DNA of 52,281 bases, from the NCBI GenBank assembly GCA_034440155.1, contig JAWXBN010000024.1:1-52281 (forward strand). The letters run 5' to 3'. The notes under the pieces were generated by a model, which searched no databases, was not told the origin of the DNA, and was given only the letters and a program-made list of their open reading frames with translations. The stretch's first letter is position 1. Every line of letters starts with the position of its first letter. Both the position numbers and the translations under genes were made by a program. Below are positions 45,384 through 52,281 of the stretch, in pieces. This DNA comes from Verrucomicrobiota bacterium. Its GTDB lineage: Bacteria > Verrucomicrobiota > Verrucomicrobiia > JAWXBN01.

Positions 45384-48188
45384 TTAACCCGTGGTGCGTA
45401 GTCCGCTTGCGATAGCATTAACTGAGAGCAGGAGCTCGGGGAGCATGATCTCAGCCTCATCCTCGATCCCATCAGCGAGCAATTTGCGCCAGGCCTGGAG
45501 GAGACCGACTTGCTGGAGATGGAGGACACGGAGGGGTTCCGCCCGCAGCTGGAGTGTCTTCCAGAATCTCGGACGTCGTTCCTCGATGGGTTTACCGAAA
45601 ATCTTTACGATATATTTTTGTGACCGTAGGTATTCCTCCTCGATCATCGGGAAAATCGATTGGTGAACCTTTGGATCATTGACCAGCCCGGAATAAATCT
45701 TCATAAACCCGAGATCAGCACTGGCGAGATTCGTCTCCACATTCACGAGCACATACTTCAGGAAAGCCCAAGACTTTAATGCATCGACCAGCTCAGAAAA
45801 TGATCCAGGCGAATCTTTTTCCAGTCGCTCCAAGGCCGTCCCGATCCCGTACCAACCCGGGAGATAAAACCTCGCTTGGGTCCAACTAAAAACCCAGGGA
45901 ATCGCCCGTAAATCCTGTAGTGTCTTTTTACCCGTCCGGCGCGCGGGGCGGGAACCGATCCGGCTGGCCTCCAGAACGTCGATCGGGGTGGCTTCACGGT
46001 AGAAATCGATAAAGTCAGGGGCTTCCAAAAGCTCCCGGTATGCCGTCCGGCTGCTATGGGCGATTTGCTCAAAAACCTTCGCCGCAGGGGGGTCTTTGAT
46101 ATCTAGATGATGTTGGGCGGTGGAAACCCCCGTCGTCCCAGCCAAAAGAACCTCTAAATTATAAGTCGCTGTGATGAAATTTGAAAATTTTTGCCCGATT
46201 GCCTCGCCTTGTTCGGTCAGGCGCAAATCAAACTGCAAAGTATCATCCGGTAACGCCTCCAAGAAACGGCTGGTCGGGCCTCCCCCACGGCTGATGGTAT
46301 TTCCTCGTCCATGGAAATACTCGATTCGAAATCCTTTTTCCAGGCCGACACGGCTAATGGCCGCTTGCGCCTGATTCAAGGCCCATTGACTGGAAAGAAT
46401 CCCGCTATCTTTATTACTATCGCTATAACCCACCATGACCTGTTGGAGCGGATATTTGCTCTGGCTACCGGAGATTTGGCTATGCTGGTATTTAAGAGTC
46501 CTCCGTGTCACCGGGTGCTCGAGGAAATCAGTCAGGAGGGATTCACCCAGCTCCAGATCCTTGATTGTCTCCAGAAGGGGTACCACAGGCATGAGGCAAC
46601 GGAATCCATCCCCATCCCATTTCATCAGGCCACCTTCACGCGCAAGAATATATACCACCAGGAGATCGGATAATTTGCGTGTCATGCTGATAATGAGCGA
46701 ACCCACCCCTTCTATTCCATAATTCTGGATATGCTGGGCCATCACGCGGTAACAATCCAGCACGGCATCAGCCTCATCCCCCGCCTTCTGACCATTAAAA
46801 ATAAAGGGGCGTTTGGACTTTAACTCGGAATTTAGGAATTCCAACCGCTCTTCCTCGGGCCAATCAGCAAAATCCTGCCCCTTGAGACCCGCCGCCACCA
46901 TGAGTTGGCTCAAGGCCTGATCATGAAAATCACTATTCTGCCGGATATCCAGCCTCGCGAGGTAGAACCCAAAGACATCCAAGTGCCTCACGAGCGGCAG
47001 CACCTCGGAGACGGCCAGATTTTTAGCGCCCACCTCGATTAATGAGTCAGCCAATACATCCAAATCAGCCTTTATTTCCCGAGGATAACGATAATAACGC
47101 GCCCCCTCAACAAGCTCCGTATCATCATGGTGATGGGCATGGAGCAAAGGAATCTTCTCCTTCATCATCAGGGCAAATTGTTTCCAGGGTTCATCCGGGT
47201 AAAGCTTGATAATCCTGTCGCCGAGCCCACCAATCTGGTCGTGTAACCGGGAAATCGCCTGCATTAAGGGCAGAGGCCTTTTCTGGACGAGATCCGAAAG
47301 GGTTAGACACGAAGCAAATTTGCCTAGGATTCTCTCCAGTACAATAAAAGCATTTAACCTTAAGTCCCGGAGGGTGTCTTGGGTGACTTTTGCTGTTACC
47401 AGTGCATGCCCGTCGCGGTCTCCCCCGATCCATGTTCCAAATTTTAATTTCGGATAATTTTCCGGTGATTGAAAAATACGGGCATCAAACCCAGCATCTT
47501 TCCAGGCATAAATCAGGCGTTCATCCAAAAGCCCGAGGACATTTGGGAATACCTCGCGCAAATAGTGCATGGCATAACGGCGTTCCGAAGCGACATCGGG
47601 TTTCGCCACGAGTATCTCGCCTGTACGCCAGAGGCGTTCGAGCACGATTTTCACGTCCTGTCGGATCGACTCCTGTTCCGCTGGAGTCCACATCCGGTTT
47701 TCTCTTTTCACCATCAAAAGGTACAGAGCCCGGTGCTGTTCCAGCACGGTAGAACGTTTAGCTTCCGTGGGATGGGCGGTGAGAACTGGTTCGACAGACG
47801 TCTGACGAATCCCTTCAGCAATTTGCGCTTCCGTAAAACCCCGTTTTTTAAGGCGGGCAATATGATTCGCCCATAAGCCGGATTCACTGGCCAAACCGAG
47901 CACACTTTCACGCTGTCGCCGGATCTGGGCGGAGGCATTTTCCTCGACCATATTAAGAATCTGGAAAAAGATGGAATAAATCTGTCCCAGCCGTTTCGGC
48001 AATCTACCGATTTGATCCGGAGTGTACCGGTTAGGCTTCTGGTCCGGATAAGGAATGTGTTCTGCCAACTCGCTGTCCTCGATTTCGACCATCACTTCTT
48101 TGAGACATTGTAGGAGGAAATCCAAATCACGGCTGATTTTATCAAAGCCGCTGGACAGATAATTATTTTCTTCAGGGGTATTTAGCAT
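45384..48188 (-). CDS. ppc: Phosphoenolpyruvate carboxylase
   Basis: A 934-residue PEPC that carboxylates phosphoenolpyruvate to oxaloacetate to refill the citric acid cycle. The catalytic His is H139 in LTAHPTEAKRSTVL. Further signatures are FGTWIGGDRDGHALVTAKVT, GYSDSNKDSGILSSQWAL and EYFHGRGNTISRGGGPT with the catalytic Arg/Gly loop. The chain ends RTTG, close to the conserved terminal NTG that completes the active site. Length is normal for bacterial PEPC. It is divergent from the DAHP synthase, with 138 bp between starts. GCAAWTTGC copies lie at 45479 and 47818. Confidence 0.97.
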   Translation of the reverse strand: MLNTPEENNYLSSGFDKISRDLDFLLQCLKEVMVEIEDSELAEHIPYPDQKPNRYTPDQIGRLPKRLGQIYSIFFQILNMVEENASAQIRRQRESVLGLASESGLWANHIARLKKRGFTEAQIAEGIRQTSVEPVLTAHPTEAKRSTVLEQHRALYLLMVKRENRMWTPAEQESIRQDVKIVLERLWRTGEILVAKPDVASERRYAMHYLREVFPNVLGLLDERLIYAWKDAGFDARIFQSPENYPKLKFGTWIGGDRDGHALVTAKVTQDTLRDLRLNAFIVLERILGKFASCLTLSDLVQKRPLPLMQAISRLHDQIGGLGDRIIKLYPDEPWKQFALMMKEKIPLLHAHHHDDTELVEGARYYRYPREIKADLDVLADSLIEVGAKNLAVSEVLPLVRHLDVFGFYLARLDIRQNSDFHDQALSQLMVAAGLKGQDFADWPEEERLEFLNSELKSKRPFIFNGQKAGDEADAVLDCYRVMAQHIQNYGIEGVGSLIISMTRKLSDLLVVYILAREGGLMKWDGDGFRCLMPVVPLLETIKDLELGESLLTDFLEHPVTRRTLKYQHSQISGSQSKYPLQQVMVGYSDSNKDSGILSSQWALNQAQAAISRVGLEKGFRIEYFHGRGNTISRGGGPTSRFLEALPDDTLQFDLRLTEQGEAIGQKFSNFITATYNLEVLLAGTTGVSTAQHHLDIKDPPAAKVFEQIAHSSRTAYRELLEAPDFIDFYREATPIDVLEASRIGSRPARRTGKKTLQDLRAIPWVFSWTQARFYLPGWYGIGTALERLEKDSPGSFSELVDALKSWAFLKYVLVNVETNLASADLGFMKIYSGLVNDPKVHQSIFPMIEEEYLRSQKYIVKIFGKPIEERRPRFWKTLQLRAEPLRVLHLQQVGLLQAWRKLLADGIEDEAEIMLPELLLSVNAIASGLRTTG

Positions 48189-48326
48189 TAAATAAAAGCC
48201 TTCTTAAAGCTCCGCTAAAAAAGCATGCATCCCGCTCTCTGACAAGGGGTTTTTTTGATTTTTTCATCCTTTTCCATGACATAAAGAAGCATTGATTTAA
48301 TCATCTTAATCTATTAGGGTTAAAAA

Positions 48327-49385
48327 ATGTCTCTCGCAGAAATTTCTAAACCCGAAATACGGAATATTCATAATGTCAGAGTGCGTTCGATCGAAAAGGT
48401 CTCCGCACCCGAAACCCTCGCCCGTGAAATCCCTCTGACTGAAAAATGCCTTGCGACAGTCACTGAGGGCCGCGAAACAATCGCCCGGATCATGCATAAG
48501 GAAGCCCCCCGGCTGCTGGTTATTATCGGGCCTTGCTCCATCCATGATGTTAAAAGTGCCCTCGAGTATGCCGGACACTTGAGTAAACTCCGCAATCAAG
48601 TCGCTCTCAAAGCCGAAATCGTCATGCGCGTTTATTTTGAAAAGCCCCGGACCACCACCGGCTGGAAAGGGCTGATTAATGATCCTGACCTCGATGACTC
48701 ATGTAATATTGAAAAAGGCCTGCGCACTGCACGCAAATTGCTCAAAGACATTACCGAAATGGGTTTGCCCGTCGCGACAGAATTCCTTGATTCCATCAGC
48801 CCGCAATACCTAGGCGATTTTGTCAGCTGGGCGGCTATCGGTGCCCGCACGACTGAAAGCCAGTCCCACCGTGAAATGGCCAGCGGACTATCGATGCCGG
48901 TTGGTTATAAAAATAGCACGGATGGCTCCCTACAGGTCGCCCTTGATGCCATGAAAGCCTCCCTCCAACCCCACAGTTTCCTCGGAGTGAATGATCAAGG
49001 GCTCATTAGCCTGATCCGCACAAAGGGTAATGAACTCACCCACCCGATCCTGCGCGGGGGCTCACGTGGAGAAAATTACGCACCAGAGCACGTTCAAGAA
49101 ACAAAAGCCAAACTTAAAAAGCTCGGCCTTCCTGAAGCGATCATGATTGATTGCAGCCACGGGAACTCGAATAAACTGCCTGAACGCCAGGAACTCGTCT
49201 GGAAATCCATCCTCGACCAGAGGGCTGCGGGGGAATCCTCCATCATCGGAGCCATGCTCGAGAGCAATTTGCACCACGGAAACCAATCGATCCCGAAAAA
49301 TCTCAACGACCTGCAATACGGTGTCTCCATCACGGATGCCTGTATCTCTTGGGAAAAGACCGAGGAACTCTTTTCGTCCATGTAA
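48327..49385 (+). CDS. aroG: 3-deoxy-7-phosphoheptulonate (DAHP) synthase, class I AroG type
   Basis: A 352-residue class I DAHP synthase that condenses PEP and erythrose 4-phosphate to open the shikimate pathway. Conserved blocks are LLVIIGPCSIHDVKSALEYA, VMRVYFEKPRTTTGWKGLIN, WAAIGARTTESQSHREMASG, VGYKNSTDGSLQVALDAM and ILRGGSRGENY, followed by MIDCSHGNSNK near the C-terminus with metal ligands. The N-terminal extension (about 1-30) resembles the feedback-regulated AroG/F/H group, but the sensing amino acid cannot be told. It shares a short intergenic region with ppc, and both consume PEP. Confidence 0.96.
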   Translation: MSLAEISKPEIRNIHNVRVRSIEKVSAPETLAREIPLTEKCLATVTEGRETIARIMHKEAPRLLVIIGPCSIHDVKSALEYAGHLSKLRNQVALKAEIVMRVYFEKPRTTTGWKGLINDPDLDDSCNIEKGLRTARKLLKDITEMGLPVATEFLDSISPQYLGDFVSWAAIGARTTESQSHREMASGLSMPVGYKNSTDGSLQVALDAMKASLQPHSFLGVNDQGLISLIRTKGNELTHPILRGGSRGENYAPEHVQETKAKLKKLGLPEAIMIDCSHGNSNKLPERQELVWKSILDQRAAGESSIIGAMLESNLHHGNQSIPKNLNDLQYGVSITDACISWEKTEELFSSM

Positions 49386-49503
49386 TCAATACCCCGCCGA
49401 GCTCGATTTCCTCCTCTAAAAGGGATATGGGTCTATCTATCCTATAGTGCACGGAGGCATGTCCCGGGGACACGAAGCCACAGTCTTGGCTTGCGGACTC
49501 CCA

Positions 49504-49544
49504 AATAAATCCGCGTTAATCTGTGCCCATCTGTGGTTGAAAAT
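49504..49544. repeat. Intergenic word repeat, copy 2 (GTTAATCTGTG/CATCTGTGGTT)
   Basis: This block contains CCGCGTTAATCTGTG and CCCATCTGTGGTTGAAAAT, the same words as at 37967-38001. It lies in the short intergenic stretch between aroG and the CNNM gene stop. Confidence 0.5.
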
Positions 49545-49572
49545 AAACCGTCTCTTCTCTCTTCGGCTCTTG

Positions 49573-50964
49573 TTACCCGTGTATTGTCAGCGACTCTTCT
49601 TTTTGCGTAGGCTCGGACTTGGGCATTTTGAGGAAGTGGGCGGACAGGACACGTTTGCCATCGGTCTTTTTGACAGTGCAGAGATAAGGGCCTACCTTCA
49701 CCTGCTCTCCGACACGAGGCAAATGACCTAGCTCCATGGTGATATATCCTCCCAAAGTGGAGACGACCTCGGTTTCCAGCTTGGCCCCGGTTAATTCCTC
49801 AAAGTCATGGATGGGAGCCATCCCTTCAATCTCGAACTCATCTTCCGAAGTTTGTTTAATCTGGGGTTCCTCCTGGTCGAATTCATCTTGGATATCCCCG
49901 ACTAATTCCTCCAAGACATCTTCCAAAGTCACAATACCCACAGTCGCCCCAAATTCATCCACCACCACAAAAAGATGGGTTTTACGTGACTGGAATCGGG
50001 ATAAGAGTCTCTCCAAGGACATCATCTCGGGCACAAAATCGATCTCCCTCTTGATTAATTCAATATTGGCTTTTTCCGCAAAATCATCCCAGAGGATGAT
50101 TAACTCTTTAAAAAGAATCAGGCCCTCGATCTGGTCAAAGGTTCCTCTGACCAGAGGTAAACGTGAATGTTGAGCCTGCTTGGCCGCCACTAAATTATCC
50201 TCTATCGACTTTTCAAGGTTGAGGAAAGTCACCTTTGAACGCGGGATCATAATGTCACGCACGACACGCTCCTTAAATTCCAGTGCCCGGGTCGCCAAAT
50301 CTTTACCTAATGAACTCACCTCCTCGGTCTTGCTCGATGCATTCAGGATAATCCTGAGTTCTTCCGCAGAATGCGCCAGCCCCCCCTCGGCAGCGGGTTC
50401 GATCCCCACTTTCCTGAGGAAAAAATTTGCGGTACCATTCAGGAAAATAATAAATGGCTTAAAAACAATATAAAACAAGTGAAGGGGATAAGCTACAAAA
50501 AGGGTCACTTCCTGTGATTTCTGGAGAGCCAATGACTTCGGGGCGAGTTCACCAAATACAATGTGTAAAAAGGTGATAATCGTAAAGGCGATCGCAAAAG
50601 ATAAACCGTGAATCAAATGGCCCTCATGGATCGTCAGTGTGAGAAACTGGATACTCTCATCTCCATGTAATCCAAAGTATTCGAATATCGGAGCCAGCTG
50701 CGCCGCAATGAGGGGTTCCCCCACCCATCCCAAAGCCAGACTGGTCATCGTGATCCCGAGCTGTGTAGCGGAAAGATACGCATCTAAGTGATGCACCAAA
50801 TGACGGGCAAAGGCCGCTGTCTTGTTTCCTTTTTTCGTCAGGTCATCTAGCTGCGTGCTCCGGACCTTGACGAGGGCGAACTCAGCAGCCACAAAAAACC
50901 CGTTCAAGAGTACAAGAAACAGGATAAAAAAAACTTTAAATGAGAATATGATGAATGCGTCCAT
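49573..50964 (-). CDS. CNNM/CorC-type membrane protein (third copy), full domain set
   Basis: A 463-residue member of the hemolysin-C-like/CNNM family. The DUF21 membrane domain covers about 1-205 (FILFLVLLNGFFVAAEFALV, LALGWVGEPLIA, FGELAPKSLALQKSQEV). The CBS pair includes VRDIMIPRSKVTFLNLEKSI and TVGIVTLEDVLEELVGDIQD, and the CorC_HlyC domain follows (VSTLGGYITMELGHLPRVGE). It is closer to the YfjD/YtfL group than the tandem pair at 40-42.6 kb. A role in divalent cation homeostasis is family knowledge. It stands alone, between aroG and clpX. Confidence 0.9.
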   Translation of the reverse strand: MDAFIIFSFKVFFILFLVLLNGFFVAAEFALVKVRSTQLDDLTKKGNKTAAFARHLVHHLDAYLSATQLGITMTSLALGWVGEPLIAAQLAPIFEYFGLHGDESIQFLTLTIHEGHLIHGLSFAIAFTIITFLHIVFGELAPKSLALQKSQEVTLFVAYPLHLFYIVFKPFIIFLNGTANFFLRKVGIEPAAEGGLAHSAEELRIILNASSKTEEVSSLGKDLATRALEFKERVVRDIMIPRSKVTFLNLEKSIEDNLVAAKQAQHSRLPLVRGTFDQIEGLILFKELIILWDDFAEKANIELIKREIDFVPEMMSLERLLSRFQSRKTHLFVVVDEFGATVGIVTLEDVLEELVGDIQDEFDQEEPQIKQTSEDEFEIEGMAPIHDFEELTGAKLETEVVSTLGGYITMELGHLPRVGEQVKVGPYLCTVKKTDGKRVLSAHFLKMPKSEPTQKEESLTIHG

Positions 50965-51269
50965 ACTTACTTTTCAGCGATTAACGGCGATACGATGACA
51001 GATTTCCCAGATAATCCAAGTATCTTCACCCCCGTATCAATTCTCCACCAAAAAAATCATTGATAATTTGCGGCCTCGTGAAAAACTTTCTCTTCCCCAT
51101 TAAAATAAAAGATTAAAGCACCTATTCCCTGATGTCCTTTGAATGCATCCAGCGGCTCCCCCCCCCCTTTGGACATTTTAGTAATCATCAGTCAGAACCA
51201 TAGTTTAGTCTGGACACATGAACCGCGGAAGATATAAACACCTCTTTTCACAAGGGAATCCACCTCCTA
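50965..51269. other. Gene-free stretch between the CNNM gene and clpX
   Basis: It contains the upstream region of the leftward CNNM gene and the 3' flank of clpX. A run of 10 C stands at 51158-51167 and a near-copy of the 9-bp word (ATAATTTGC) at about 51062. I see no RNA gene, terminator or open frame worth calling. Confidence 0.5.
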
Positions 51270-52281
51270 CTACGCAGCATCTTTGGCTTCTTTTTTGCGG
51301 ATAATCGGGAGTTTCTTGCCTTCGACGACAGCCCGATTGATCGTGACTTCGGCCACATCTTCACGGGAAGGTATCTCGTACATCAGGTCAAGCATCATCC
51401 GTTCGATTTCAGAACGTAGGGCGCGGGCGCCGGTTCCTTTTTTCAGCGCAATTTGCGCAAGGGCACGGATGGCGTCTTTGGTCAGAGTCAGAGCGACACC
51501 TTCCATGGCAAAAAGCTTTGAAAACTGTTTCGTCAGGGCATTTTTCGGTTCGGTCAATATCGAAACTAAATCCTCCTCGGTCAAAGGAGCCAATGCCGCA
51601 CTGACGGGCAAACGCCCGATGAATTCCGGAATCATTCCAAAGGACATGAGATCTTCAGGCTCTACCTGTAAAAGCAATGCTGAGTCTTGGACTTCGGCAG
51701 ATACCTCTTTTTTGTCGCCAAACCCGATAGTGGTATTCCCCACACGACGTTTAATAATCTTATCCAACCCCACAAATGCTCCCCCGCAGATAAAAAGAAT
51801 ATTCTCTGTATTCACCTGGATATACTCTTGATGGGGATGTTTACGTCCACCTTGCGGCGGGACATTACAGGTCGTTCCTTCAAGCATCTTCAGCAGAGCC
51901 TGCTGGACACCTTCCCCGGAAACATCACGAGTAATCGATGCGCTATCGGATTTGCGCCCGATTTTATCGATTTCATCGATGTAAATAACACCCATCTCGG
52001 CCCGTTTCACATCGTAATCAGAGGCTTGGAGCAGACGCAGGATGATATTCTCGACATCTTCCCCGACATACCCCGCCTCGGTTAATGTCGTCGCATCTGC
52101 GATACAGAAAGGGACATCGAGGATTTTGGCCATAGTCCGGGCTAGCAAAGTCTTTCCTGAGCCGGTCGGTCCGATTAAAAGAATATTACTTTTCTCGATC
52201 TCCACATCCGCATGGGCCGCCCAATCAGTTTCTTCTTGGCCGGGAGTCGTCAGATCCTGCTTATGGACCACTCTTTTATAA
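51270..52281 (-). CDS. clpX: ATP-dependent Clp protease ATP-binding subunit ClpX (5' part beyond window)
   Basis: About 337 C-terminal residues of ClpX. The frame stays open to the window edge and begins YKRVVHKQ, matching the family's NHYKRL segment, so the zinc-binding domain and true start lie outside; the GTG at 52271 is internal. Walker A is [10 protein letters not shown], Walker B is [11 protein letters not shown], and ISGEGVQQ-type [17 protein letters not shown] and [12 protein letters not shown] are present. Sensor region [13 protein letters not shown] follows. It unfolds tagged proteins for ClpP. The stop is at 51270-51272. It carries one GCAAWTTGC copy (51448). Confidence 0.95.
   Translation of the reverse strand, partial: YKRVVHKQDLTTPGQEETDWAAHADVEIEKSNILLIGPTGSGKTLLARTMAKILDVPFCIADATTLTEAGYVGEDVENIILRLLQASDYDVKRAEMGVIYIDEIDKIGRKSDSASITRDVSGEGVQQALLKMLEGTTCNVPPQGGRKHPHQEYIQVNTENILFICGGAFVGLDKIIKRRVGNTTIGFGDKKEVSAEVQDSALLLQVEPEDLMSFGMIPEFIGRLPVSAALAPLTEEDLVSILTEPKNALTKQFSKLFAMEGVALTLTKDAIRALAQIALKKGTGARALRSEIERMMLDLMYEIPSREDVAEVTINRAVVEGKKLPIIRKKEAKDAA

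Larger units (their letters stand above)
1603..51456. repeat. 34 dispersed copies of the 9-bp interrupted palindrome GCAAWTTGC
   Basis: Start positions of exact copies. GCAAATTGC on the + strand: 1603, 2926, 4374, 4623, 5167, 6673, 8358, 9035, 18527, 18570, 18727, 19128, 37893, 38418, 48733. GCAATTTGC: 9718, 12909, 15247, 16174, 17563, 34615, 34673, 35173, 38202, 38313, 38370, 39275, 43970, 44843, 45162, 45479, 47818, 49264, 51448. The two words are reverse complements. 32 lie in genes and 2 between genes (37893, 45162). All three reading frames are used, for example gca-aat-tgc at 2926, caa-att-gc at 4374 and aaa-ttg at 5167. Flanking bases vary, so the unit is 9 bp. Counted by eye; one or two may be missed. 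Confidence 0.9.

Noticed and set aside
45200-45529. 109-codon minus-strand frame overlapping the start of the repeat region
   Set aside because: Most of it overlaps the ppc 3' end in another frame and the word repeats; composition is low complexity.
1-52281. CRISPR arrays, tRNA or rRNA genes, insertion sequences
   Set aside because: No regularly spaced direct repeats, no cloverleaf-like or rRNA sequence and no transposase-like frame were found by eye.

Overview
The window looks like a chromosomal stretch of a Gram-negative bacterium. It carries lipid A genes (a fused LpxC-FabZ followed by LpxA), lipoprotein signal peptides, a TolR/ExbD protein and pseudopilins. The LpxC-FabZ fusion, the paired PilV/PilW/PilX-type pseudopilin cassettes and the weak Shine-Dalgarno usage fit the PVC group, most likely Verrucomicrobiota. 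That placement is inference from gene content; there is no rRNA in the window. I see no tRNA, rRNA, CRISPR array, transposase or prophage.

Layout. 1-8.7 kb: an intergenic hairpin and terminator, an EVE-domain protein, a carotenoid-desaturase-like oxidoreductase divergent from an ABHD18-like hydrolase, a heterodimeric ABC exporter, a TauE/SafE permease and a sugar-nucleotide epimerase. 8.9-18.3 kb: accA, an orphan branched-chain amino-acid binding lipoprotein, lpxC-fabZ, lpxA, a lipoprotein plus GluR0-like channel operon, clpB and a histone-H1-like basic protein. 18.5-34.3 kb: a chromate transporter, a UvrD/Rep-type helicase, two PilV-PilW-PilX cassettes on either side of an oppositely oriented PAS kinase/LuxR regulator pair, and a three-gene ferric-iron-type ABC importer. 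34.5-38.1 kb: proBA, a VapBC pair with an operator-like palindrome, and a decayed DUF4160/DUF2442 pair. 38.1-52.3 kb: xseA, a YmdB-type phosphoesterase, two tandem CNNM/CorC proteins, a DUF309 protein, a GH29 fucosidase, an orphan ExbD, PEP carboxylase, DAHP synthase, a third CNNM protein and the C-terminal part of ClpX, cut by the window edge.

The strongest unexplained signal is a 9-bp interrupted palindrome, GCAA-W-TTGC. I counted 34 exact copies by hand, against about 0.4 expected by chance. Copies lie almost all inside genes, in all three reading frames and both orientations. There are 17 copies in 1-19.1 kb, none in 19.1-34.6 kb and 17 in 34.6-52.3 kb. This looks like a genome-wide iterated DNA word (uptake signal, HIP1-like word or nucleoid/repair site) with a motif-free central segment that may have a different history.

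Functionally the window mixes housekeeping (fatty acid, lipid A, proline, aromatic and anaplerotic metabolism, Clp proteostasis, DNA repair) with envelope transport and an accessory pilin/signalling block.
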